Assembly (NCBI GenBank): GCA_950097015.1
Contig: CATNEN010000001.1
Location: 2,437,001 to 2,501,000, forward strand
Direction of reading: 5' to 3'
Origin: Macrostomum hystrix
Lineage: Eukaryota; Platyhelminthes; Macrostomidae
DNA length: 64,000 bases
Made by a program: the position numbers and the translations under genes
Notes under the pieces: generated by a model
Told to the model about the DNA's origin: nothing
What the model saw: only the letters and a program-made list of their open reading frames with translations
Databases searched by the model: none
Part shown: positions 44,706-55,100 of the stretch, one piece after another
Layout of the letters: every line of letters begins with the position of its first letter
How positions within the stretch are numbered: the stretch's first letter is position 1

Positions 44706-45711
44706 TCACATGGCTAGTTTAGCTTCGAGTTCGGCATATTCAGCCTCCAATCTGGTAACCTCCTTGGCGAAATCTTCGTCCACCCTGGCCGCCTTATTGC
44801 GCACCTCCTCCATGTACTCGCGCCAGACTGACTCGCGCTGGGCGCGGCCTTCGCGTAGCACAGCTGGCAGCGGGGTGGCAGCCGAGGTTGGCACGTCGGG
44901 CGGCGGCAAGGCGGCCAGAAATAGACGCTCCCGATCAGCGATTTCGGCGCATCTGGCGGCGGTTGATAATGAATTTTGCTATTGTTAGATGCCCATTTTT
45001 GCACTAATGAGGTAGTCCCTGAGCTCGATTCCGCGGCGAGGTCACATTTATTGGAGGCTAGTCGCGCAATTTGCGCCCTTGAGGGCCAACTCTTAGGCAC
45101 AGTGAGAGTGTACACTGCCAGACGATGAGAAAGTCAGGGCAGATGTACACACCTGTGTGAGTGTGTACCTGCGTACAGTATCTGTGTGCTTGTGTGCTCA
45201 GGAGTCAGCGAAATGGGCAGATTGCAGAATTGCCTTCTCGCTGTCACCAAATAATGTGCCAGTGCCCACTGCCTCCTGCAAATATTATTCTTTTTTTCAC
45301 AGGGACCGATGAAGGCAGAGGTATATTGATGGCTGGAATGTCCGGGTTGATGCAAGGGCAATTCTTTAAGCTCCAAATGAAAAACAAAGCACATAAAAGT
45401 CACCTATTCAGTGCAGTGGCGCACGCATCTCTACAGGCGGGCAAATTAACCTGCAACAAATCCACCATGGCTGGCACAACAGTGTCAGTCAGGTTGGCAA
45501 GGTCAGCAGCAGTTTTTCCTAACACACTGGGCGCATCGTGCATGCCACCTCTTCGACCCTCCAGATTGCTCTGGAGATATGCCAGTTCGCTAGTTAGTAC
45601 ATTGTGGTGGGCAAATAGGCGATCAAATAAACGACCAGCACTGGACAATGACTGCTGCTGATGCTGATGCTGTAGCTGCAGCTGCTGCTGCAGTGTGTGC
45701 TGATGGCTTTC
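44706..45711 (-). CDS. BLOC1S5: BLOC-1 complex subunit 5 (Muted), 5' end not found
   Basis: Two minus-strand exons were found: 45711-45404 (begins after the acceptor CTGATTGCAG, phase 0) and 44952-44706 (after CGCCGCCAG, phase 2), ending in a TAG/TAA-type stop at 44706. They encode 185 aa: a Gln/His-rich start, LFDRLFAHHNVLTSELAYLQ, PAMVDLLQVNLPACRDAC, then VWREYMEEVRNKAARVDEDF and a C-terminal coiled coil LEAEYAELEAKLAM. The NLPACRD segment and the W-Y/F-M-E-x-K-A-V-D-E series match the Muted family in order and spacing. BLOC1S5 is part of BLOC-1, which sorts cargo to lysosome-related organelles, on the cytosolic side. The first exon with the start codon lies upstream (above 45711) and I could not identify it. 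SINE family 2 sits in the intron. Confidence 0.75.
44998..45295 (+). repeat. tRNA-derived SINE, family 2, in BLOC1S5 intron
   Basis: GGTCCCTGAGCTCGATTCCG... to GTCAGGGCAGATGTACACAC, GTACAGTATCTGTGTG, GTCAGCGAAATGGGCAGA and GTGCCCACTGCCTCCTGCAA. The tRNA-like first 25 bases are shortened. Confidence 0.8.
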
Positions 45712-47746
45712 CTGCAATCAGATTATATTGAGGTTAATGCATGCTTGAAAATTCACAATTTATGGTTTTAAACTCCAGACAATAGTCCTCAAGAATCAGG
45801 TTTACTTAAGAGCAAGCTAAAGATTTTACTAAAAATGTACATTTTTTATAGCTTTAGCAAATCATTTTAGTGTTAAATCTAGTTATATAATAATAGAATC
45901 ATGCCTTCTTTAAGGCACTTTGAAGAAACCAAATCTGGATGTATAGAATAAACAAAAATATGGCAGAATGTAACATTTTAAAACATTAAAATTTCACAAA
46001 ATTTCACATTATTTGATTACGAGTATTAGAACATTCAAATGTTGGGTAAAATATGCTAAGATAGATATTATTTTTAGTTCATAGTGTTAATGTTAAAAAG
46101 ACAAAATAATTCAAGCTGAAATGGGAGTTCAGTTAAGAACTTTTTTTGTAAATGTATACTTTGAAATTATTCTTAACTAGGTTTAAACATGTTGAATAAG
46201 ATTAAAATAGCAAAAAAAACTGTGTGCCAAAAAACAAACATGTTTACATTTTACAAACGTGGAAATAAAACGATAGTTTGTTATCGATTTTAGATAATAA
46301 TATCTAATGATCGACCTTAGTCATAAATTGCATCGGATTTTTGTCAGAAATAAAACATCGAATAATTAAAATTAATAGGAATAGCAATGTAGTTTTCGAA
46401 ATAGAGGTTTTCACCCTGTCCCTTTATTACAATAGTACAGTTGCTGCTCTAATATCGTGAAATTTTTAACGGGAATAGACGAATTTCGAATTACTTTTTT
46501 CTTTGGTACTTTTTACTACTCCACACTTGCTTAAACATAACTTATAATACTTTTTATCAGTCATATTTTGTCGCTTTCTATTCATTTTCTTAGAATTTAC
46601 ATTTATCGGAGAACATTCAAAATATGATCAGCATAAATGAATTGAATAATCAAAAAGAAAGATAATGTTTCTTTGTTTTATATTTTATATATAAAGTTAA
46701 ACGAGTGCTAATATAAAAAAATTATTTTATATATTATTTTATTACATTATCGGCAAGTAACTTTTGGCTAATATTTTTGACTTTCACCAAATGCTCATTG
46801 CTCATAAAATTTCCTTGATCAGAACCATGGAGCCAAAATGGAAACTGAATAAGGACCATTACAAGCTGTCTGTTTGTCCAATCTTTACACTGGCAGAACC
46901 AGCTGCCAGAAGTGAGTAAGAATATAACAGCGATAAGCTATAACCCCAACGTACTTCAAAAGAACTAGTATAGCGCGGCTCCTAAAGGCCAGCGATTGCC
47001 TTGCTTAATTAATGCAAAAAAATTACAGTTTCATGCTTTCTATTTCTAAATCATGATTTTATACGAAAATTATTGTAATTATGAAATTTACAAAACTCGA
47101 TTTTGTCTCGATCACATCAGCATATTTAATTTCTCTCCTTTCTATCTCGGTTCTCAATTTCTAAGTAAATAAGCTATAGTGTGCAAGTAGCTATCCCGGC
47201 CATATGCAGTTCGCATTCGCATTCAAGTATGCGTCCTGTGTGTTTATATTTTTAATATAAGCGATGCTGCAGGGAATATGACGTGCCACGGCAGGCTTTT
47301 ATTATCAGACACGCGGATATGCAATTTTATTCACAATGTGCAGCTACTTTCAAAGCAGCCTAACATCTTGTGAGATATACTTAAAATTCTTCTTGGTGCG
47401 TATCTGTATACCTCGTAGAAATACATTGTGCATCATGTGTGCAAACACTTCTTCATTTTTAACCCATGGCAGCTAGTATTTGAACTGGCGCGAAGAAGGA
47501 GCAAAATTAGGAAAGCTGCAATTATATTGCGACACAGTTATACTTTTATAAGCATATCGTTCGATCCTATTTATAGATACTTTTAGCATCTAAAATATAT
47601 ATATAGATGAACTCGTGTAAATATATTTAAGTATATGATAGGCTGATTCACAGACTTTTACATATAGCACGTCACTATATTGCTTCTACGAGAATATTCG
47701 TATGACCGTATCTGCTATTTGGTAATACGGATCTCTGACAATAGTC
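45712..47746. other. AT-rich stretch with one possible mini-exon
   Basis: Mostly very AT-rich. At 46827 an ATG in good context (AACCATGG) opens MEPKWKLNKDHYKLSVCPIF and runs to a strong GTGAGTAAG donor at about 46912. It might be a first exon of an unseen gene, but no partner exon was found. The BLOC1S5 first exon and the lysozyme 1 promoter should also lie here. Confidence 0.3.
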
Positions 47747-48943
47747 ATGCAAACTGTTAGCTTCGTCCCAAGTTTGGCCCTACTACTAATCCTCGGCTTG
47801 TTGACTTGGTGGGTTGTGGAATCTCGACAGGCTGACGTAAAGCTAACAGAGATTCTGGCATCGATGTCCATGAAAGCGGATGACAGCTTTGACGTCGGTG
47901 AGAACAGCATGAGCCTGGACGCGCGGGGTCAGATGTCAACCGGACCATCAGCTGCTCTGCTCTACTGCCTGTGCCAGATTGAATCTGTATGCAACGCCAC
48001 TATTGGGTGTCACAAGGACCCCGTGACGTTGTCCTGCGGCCCACTGCAGATTAAAAATGCCTACTGGAAGGACGCTGTTCAGTTTGCTGGTAAACCAATT
48101 GGAAAAGGTAACAAAACACAGTGATTAATTTCATGGTAGACGTACGACAAAAAATATTTTTGCATTTTTTAATCAGCAATACATTACAATGCATGTTTTC
48201 GCATTGTTTTTTTAAACAATGTAAATGATTATCGGATTTAAAAATGCAGGCCAAATAATATCTTCATGCTTGATTTAGAATTTTCGGCATTTAGGGGGAT
48301 GTACCATATCAAACTGATGGTATGCTAGGCTAAAATTACCGGCGGGGTGATTAAAGTGACTTGAAGTCGAGGGTCGGGGGTTCGATTCTCAATTAGCAAG
48401 ACACTGAAACTCTGCATCGATTTAGTACACGCAGCTGTTAAATGGATACGAGCATCATCTCGGGGAAAGTGTGACACCCAGTCCATGGACTGAACAGCCG
48501 TACGCAGCCTTCAGATGCGCGACGCAATAGCTGCGGTATGATCAGTGCAAGTAGTTTGCGAACCTTGAAACTATATCGGGCTCTGCCTCGCGGAGAAAAG
48601 GCTTGTTCGAAGGCTTTTACATCGAATATACTAAAATCTCTCTCATACAACAGACTGGCTGACTTGCACAACTGGAGCTCGCAGTATCCAATGCTCCTGG
48701 CAGACCGTGCTCTACTATATGGCCAGGTATGCTCAACGTTGCACTGGTTCTAGAAAGCCGACTGACGAGGTAAGCACAGAAATTATTGAAAAAAAACATG
48801 ATTATAAAAACTTAACAAATGTTTTATAACAACACCCTAACTTGCAGGACTATGCCAGAGTGCACAATGGCGGACCTATGGGTTGTACTAATCCGAAAAC
48901 AGTTGTCTACTGGAACAAGGTGAAGGCTTGCATGCTGGCCTAG
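47747..48943 (+). CDS. i-type (invertebrate, destabilase-like) lysozyme 1
   Basis: Three exons: 47747-48107, 48654-48769 and 48848-48943 (phases 1, 0), 190 aa. MQTVSFVPSLALLLILGLLT is a signal peptide or anchor, followed by a ~50-residue acidic linker, then the i-type domain: LLYCLCQIESVCNATIGC (Glu of IES is the general acid), HKDPVTLSCGPLQIKNAYW (Asp in HKD), DWLTCTTGARSIQCSWQTVL, MARYAQRC, then DYARVHNGGPMGC and VYWNKVKAC at the C-terminus. Cys spacing fits the multi-disulphide family pattern. i-type lysozymes hydrolyse peptidoglycan and some have isopeptidase (destabilase) activity; this one should be secreted. Splice sites are GTAAC/CAACAG and GTAAGC/CTTGCAG. A family 1 SINE sits in intron 1. 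Paralogue of the gene at 52102. Confidence 0.92.
48337..48536 (+). repeat. SINE family 1 remnant in lysozyme 1 intron 1
   Basis: CGGGGTGATTAAAGTGACTTG, GTCGGGGGTTCGATTCTC (B box), CAGCTGTTAAATGGATACGAG and CCCAGTCCATGGACTGAACAG are family 1 segments; parts are deleted. Confidence 0.75.
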
Positions 48944-49249
48944 GCATGCCATCTTGCTCTGAAACTAGCCAAAAATATAACCGGATAGACAAAATCAACT
49001 GTTAAATTATTAAATACGCGTTTTATTGCCACCAAACTTTTATTGGTCTGTTTAGCTTCTTGAATATTTAAACGAATCCATGTACAAGAAAATATACAAA
49101 ACCAAGACGACTTTTCAGAAGAAAAAGTCAGTGTAATTTTAAGTTAATCAGCTAAATTTACATTGACAAGACACTTCAATGGACTCAACTTAATTTTTTT
49201 CAGATTCAACTTCAGAAAACTTTGACTTTAAAATTTCAGTAGACTAGCT
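48944..49249. other. spacer between lysozyme 1 and the 34-bp array
   Basis: About 300 bp of AT-rich DNA which should include the 3' UTR of lysozyme 1. Nothing else seen. Confidence 0.4.
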
Positions 49250-51864
49250 ACTTCCTCTATACCCCAGTTGATTCAGTAGATTCCTACCCAATCTACTCCA
49301 GCTGATTCAGTAGATTCCTACCCAATCTACCCCAGCTGATTCAGTAGATTCCTACCCAATCTACCCCAGCTGATTCAGTAGATTCCCACCCAATCTACCC
49401 CAACTGATTCAGTAGATTCCTACCCAATCTACCCCAACTGATTCAGTAGATTCCTACCCAATCTACCCCAGCTGATTCAGTAGATTCCTACCCAATCTAC
49501 CCCAGCTGATTCAGTAGATTCCTACCCAATCTACCCCAGCTGATTCAGTAGATTCCTACCCAATCTACCCCAGCTGATTCAGTAGATTCCTACCCAATCT
49601 ACCCCAGCTGATTCAGTAGATTCCTACCCAATCTACCCCAGCTGATTCAGTAGATTCCCACCCAATCTACCCCAGCTGATTCAGTAGATTCCTACCCAAT
49701 CTACCCCAGCTGATTCATTAGATTCCCACCCAATCTACCCCAGCTGATTCAGTAGATTCCTACCCAATCTACCCCAGCTGATTCAGTAGATTCCTACCCA
49801 ATCTACCCCAGCTGATTCAGTAGATTCCTACCCAATCTACCCCAGCTGATTCAGTAGATTCCTACCCAATCTACCCCAGCTGATTCAGTAGATTCCTACC
49901 CAATCTACCCCAGCTGATTCAGTAGATTCCCACCCAATCTACCCCAGCTGATTCAGTAGATTCCTACCCAATCTACCCCAGCTGATTCAGTAGATTCCTA
50001 CCCAATCTACCCCAGCTGATTCAGTAGATTCCTACCCAATCTACCCCAGCTGATTCAGTAGATTCCTACCCAATCTACCCCAGCTGATTCAGTAGATTCC
50101 TACCCAATCTACTCCAACTGATTCAGTAGATTCCTACCCAATCTACCCCAGCTGATTCAGTAGATTCCTACCCAATCTACCCCAGCTGATTCAGTAGATT
50201 CCTACCCAATCTACCCCAGCTGATTCAGTAGATTCCCACCCAATCTACCCCAGCTGATTCAGTAGATTCCCACCCAATCTACCCCAGCTGATTCAGTAGA
50301 TTCCCACCCAATCTACCCCAGCTGATTCAGTAGATTCCTACCCAATCTACCCCAGCTGATTCAGTAGATTCCTACCCAATCTACCCCAGCTGATTCAGTA
50401 GATTCCTACCCAATCTACCCCAGCTGATTCAGTAGATTCCTACCCAATCTACCCCAGCTGATTCAGTAGATTCCTACCCAATCTACCCCAGCTGATTCAG
50501 TAGATTCCTACCCAATCTACCCCAGCTGATTCAGTAGATTCCTACCCAATCTACCCCAGCTGATTCAGTAGATTCCCACCCAATCTACCCCAGCTGATTC
50601 AGTAGATTCCTACCCAATCTACCCCAGCTGATTCAGTAGATTCCTACCCAATCTACCCCAGCTGATTCAGTAGATTCCTACCCAATCTACCCCAGCTGAT
50701 TCAGTAGATTCCTACCCAATCTACCCCAGCTGATTCAGTAGATTCCTACCCAATCTACTCCAACTGATTCAGTAGATTCCTACCCAATCTACCCCAGCTG
50801 ATTCAGTAGATTCCTACCCAATCTACCCCAGCTGATTCAGTAGATTCCTACCCAATCTACCCCAGCTGATTCAGTAGATTCCCACCCAATCTACCCCAGC
50901 TGATTCAGTAGATTCCCACCCAATCTACCCCAGCTGATTCAGTAGATTCCCACCCAATCTACCCCAGCTGATTCAGTGGATTCCTACCCAATCTACCCCA
51001 GCTGATTCAGTAGATTCCTACCCAATCTACCCCAGCTGATTCAGTAGATTCCTACCCAATCTACCCCAGCTGATTCAGTAGATTCCCACCCAATCTACCC
51101 CAGCTGATTCAGTAGATTCCTACCCAATCTACCCCAGCTGATTCAGTAGATTCCCACCCAATCTACCCCAGCTGATTCAGTAGATTCCTACCCAATCTAC
51201 CCCAGCTGATTCAGTAGATTCCTACCCAATCTACCCCAGCTGATTCAGTAGATTCCTACCCAATCTACCCCAGCTGATTCAGTAGATTCCTACCCAATCT
51301 ACCCCAGCTGATTCAGTAGATTCCTACCCAATCTACCCCAGCTGATTCAGTAGATTCCTACCCAATCTACCCCAGCTGATTCAGTAGATTCCTACCCAAT
51401 CTACCCCAGCTGATTCAGTAGATTCCTACCCAATCTACCCCAGCTGATTCAGTAGATTCCTACCCAATCTACCCCAGCTGATTCAGTAGATTCCCACCCA
51501 ATCTACCCCAGCTGATTCAGTAGATTCCTACCCAATCTACCCCAGCTGATTCAGTAGATTCCTACCCAATCTACCCCAGCTGATTCAGTAGATTCCTACC
51601 CAATCTACCCCAGCTGATTCAGTAGATTCCCACCCAATCTACCCCAGCTGATTCAGTAGATTCCTACCCAATCTACCCCAGCTGATTCAGTAGATTCCTA
51701 CCCAATCTACCCCAGCTGATTCAGTAGATTCCCACCCAATCTACCCCAGCTGATTCAGTAGATTCCCACCCAATCTACCCCAGCTGATTCAGTAGATTCC
51801 TACCCAATCTACCCCAGCTGATTCAGTAGATTCCTACCCAATCTACCCCAGCTGATTCAGTAGG
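49250..51864. repeat. 34-bp satellite array, about 77 copies
   Basis: A 2.6-kb, highly homogeneous array of CCCAGCTGATTCAGTAGATT + CCTACCCAATCTAC units. Variation is nearly limited to CTACCC/CCACCC and a few CTCCAACTG copies. CTCCAACTG recurs at about 50110 and 50756, 646 bp or 19 units apart, with the same CCC-variant triplet after each, showing a higher-order block duplication. It separates the two lysozyme genes. Confidence 0.97.
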
Positions 51865-52101
51865 GACAAACTGAGTGTTTGCGTGTCATTCATATTTATA
51901 GCGCGCAGAATTCTGTCGGCCCAATAGTTTCGGATAACATCGAAAGATAAATAACTGTTAAATTGGTCCCTTACGAAATTTGTCGTTTAGAAAATGTATT
52001 TATATAAACTGTTTTACTGTAAGTTCTGATGGGCATGAAAATTTATTATCCGAATTTCGACAAGATTGTTCTGAAACCTTCTGCCTTGATTTGGCAATAG
52101 A
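51865..52101. promoter_or_regulatory. likely promoter/5' region of lysozyme 2
   Basis: The 240 bp between the satellite and the ATG of lysozyme 2 is AT-rich unique sequence, including CATTCATATTTATAGCGCGC near 51888. Assignment is by position only. Confidence 0.25.
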
Positions 52102-55100
52102 ATGAGATTCTGTTTTCTGCTTCTGCCAATTTCTGTAGTTCTGCTAATAGTCTGTTCGAGTTTTTCCTATTCTCGAATGCATGGACTGCCCCATTGCGAG
52201 TGCTCTACAACTGCTGCCATGCTGCCAATGTACTTGTCACGTAAGTAATTCAACTTACAATAAGACTCTGTGGTTGATCATCTCAGGTCAATCTTTGATC
52301 ATCTTAGGTCAATATTTGATCAGTTTAGGTCAATATTTGATCAGTTTAGGTCAATCTTTGATCATCTTAGGTCAATCTTTGATCATCTTAGGTCAATATT
52401 TGATCAGTTTAGGTCAATATTTGATCAGTTTAGGTCAATATTTGATCAGTTTAGGTCAATCTTTGATCATCTTAGGTCAATAGTTGATCATCTTAGGTCA
52501 ATCTTTGATCATCTTAGGTCAATAGTTGATCATCTTAGGTCAATCTTTGATCATCTTAGGTCAATATTTGATCATCTTAGGTCAATATTTGATCAGTTTA
52601 GGTCAATCTTTGATCATCTTAGGTCAATCTTTGATCATCTTAGGTCAATATTTGATCAGTTTAGGTCAATATTTGATCAGTTTAGGTCAATATTTGATCA
52701 GTTTAGGTCAATATTTGATCAGTTTAGGTCAATCTTTGATCATCTTAGGTCAATATTTGATCATCTTAGGTCAATAGTTGATCATCTTAGGTCAATCTTT
52801 GATCATCTTAGGTCAATAGTTGATCATCTTAGGTCAATCTTTGATCATCTTAGGTCAATATTTGATCATCTTAGGTCAATATTTGATCAGTTTAGGTCAA
52901 TATTTGATCAGTTTAGGTCAATATTTGATCATCTTAGGTCAATCTTTGATCATCTTAGGTCAATCTTTGATCATCTTAGGTCAATCTTTGATCATCTTAG
53001 GTCAATATTTGATCAGTTTAGGTCAATATTTGATCAGTTTAGGTCAATCTTTGATCATCTTAGGTCAATCTTTGATCATCTTAGGTCAATATTTGATCAG
53101 TTTAGGTCAATATTTGATCAGTTTAGGTCAATATTTGATCATCTTAGGTCAATCTTTGATCATCTTAGGTCAATATTTGATCAGTTTAGGTCAATATTTG
53201 ATCAGTTTAGGTCAATCTTTGATCATCTTAGGTCAATCTTTGATCAGTTTAGGTCAATATTTGATCAGTTTAGGTCAATATTTGATCAGTTTAGGTCAAT
53301 CTTTGATCATCTAAGGTCAATCTTTGATCATTTTAGGTCAATCTTTGATTATCTTAGGTCAATATTTGATCAGTTTAGGTCAATATTTGATCAGTTTAGG
53401 TCAATCTTTGATCATCTTAGGTCAATCTTTGATCATCTTAGGTCAATATTTGATCAGTTTAGGTCAATATTTGATCAGTTTAGGTCAATATTTGATCATC
53501 TTAGGTCAATCTTTGATCATCTTAGGTCAATATTTGATCAGTTTAGGTCAATATTTGATCAGTTTAGGTCAATCTTTGATCATCTTAGGTCAATCTTTGA
53601 TCAGTTTAGGTCAATATTTGATCAGTTTAGGTCAATATTTGATCAGTTTAGGTCAATCTTTGATCATCTAAGGTCAATCTTTGATCATTTTAGGTCAATC
53701 TTTGATTATCTTAGATACTTAGCTGATCATCCTAGATTATTAGCTGATCATCTGAGATCATTAGTTGATCATCTGAGATCATTAGCTGATCATCTGAGAT
53801 CATTAGCTGATCATCTGAGATCATTAGCTGATCATCTGAGATCATTAGCTGATCATCTGAGATCATTAGCTGATCATCTGAGATCATTAGCTGATCATCT
53901 GAGATCATTAGCTGATCATCTGAGATCATTAGCTGATCATCTGAGATCATTAGCTGATCATCTGAGATCATTAGCTGATCATCTGAGATCATTAGCTGAT
54001 CATCTTAGATCATTAGCTGATCATCTGAGATCATTAGCTGATCGTATTAGATCATTAGCTGATCATATTAGATTATTAGCTGATCATCTTAGATCATTAG
54101 CTGATCGTATTAGATCATTAGCTGATCATATTAGATTATTAGCTGATCATCTTAGATCATTAGCTGATCGTATTAGATCATTAGCTGATCATCTTAGATC
54201 ATCAGCTGATCGTATTAGATCATTAGCTGATCATCTTAGATCATTAGCTGATCGTATTAGATCATTAGCTGATCATATTAGATCATTAGCTGATCGTATT
54301 AGATCATTAGCTGATCATCTGAGATCATTAGCTGATCATCTTAGATCATTAGCTGATCATATTAGATCATTAGCTGATCATATTAGATCATTAGCTGATC
54401 ATATTAGATCATTAGCTGATCGTATTAGATCATTAGCTGATCGTATTAGATCATTAGCTGATCATCTTAGATCATTAGCTGATCAAATTAGATCATTAGC
54501 TGATCGTATTAGATCATTAGCTGATCATCTGAGATCATTAGCTGATCATCTTAGATCATTAGCTGATCATATTAGATCATTAGCTGATCATATTAGATCA
54601 TTAGCTGATAATATTAGATAATTAGCTGATCATCTTAGATCATTAGCTGATCGTATTAGAACATTAACTGATCATATTAGATCATTAGCTGATCAAATTA
54701 GATCATTAGCTGATCGTATTAGATAATTAGCTGATCACATTAGATAATTAGCTGATCTTCTTAGATCATTAGCTGATCGTATTAGATCATTAGCTGATAA
54801 TATTAGATAATTAGCTGATCATCTTAGATCATTAGCTGATCGTATTAGATCATTAGCTGAATATATTACATATTTAGCTGATCAGATTAGATCAGATATT
54901 TGGGTCAATACAGTTCTGTTTATCCCATTTTTCCAATCAAATGTTTGTCAGCTTGCGGTAGAAAACTGGGCAGCTTCCACTGCCGAGGCAATCGAGTTCG
55001 ATTACTGAGCAGATTTCGGAGAAGCCACGCCTGCGGTCGGCGCTGGATTCGGCTCATTCTTAGAAACACTCGAATGCACTTTTGGACAACTGAGAACGAG

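Noticed and set aside
52270..54621. 783-codon open frame of 7-residue repeats
   Set aside because: It is a consequence of the 21-bp arrays within lysozyme 2 intron 1. Other frames of the same arrays are also open for long stretches; there is no start context, signal or conserved domain.
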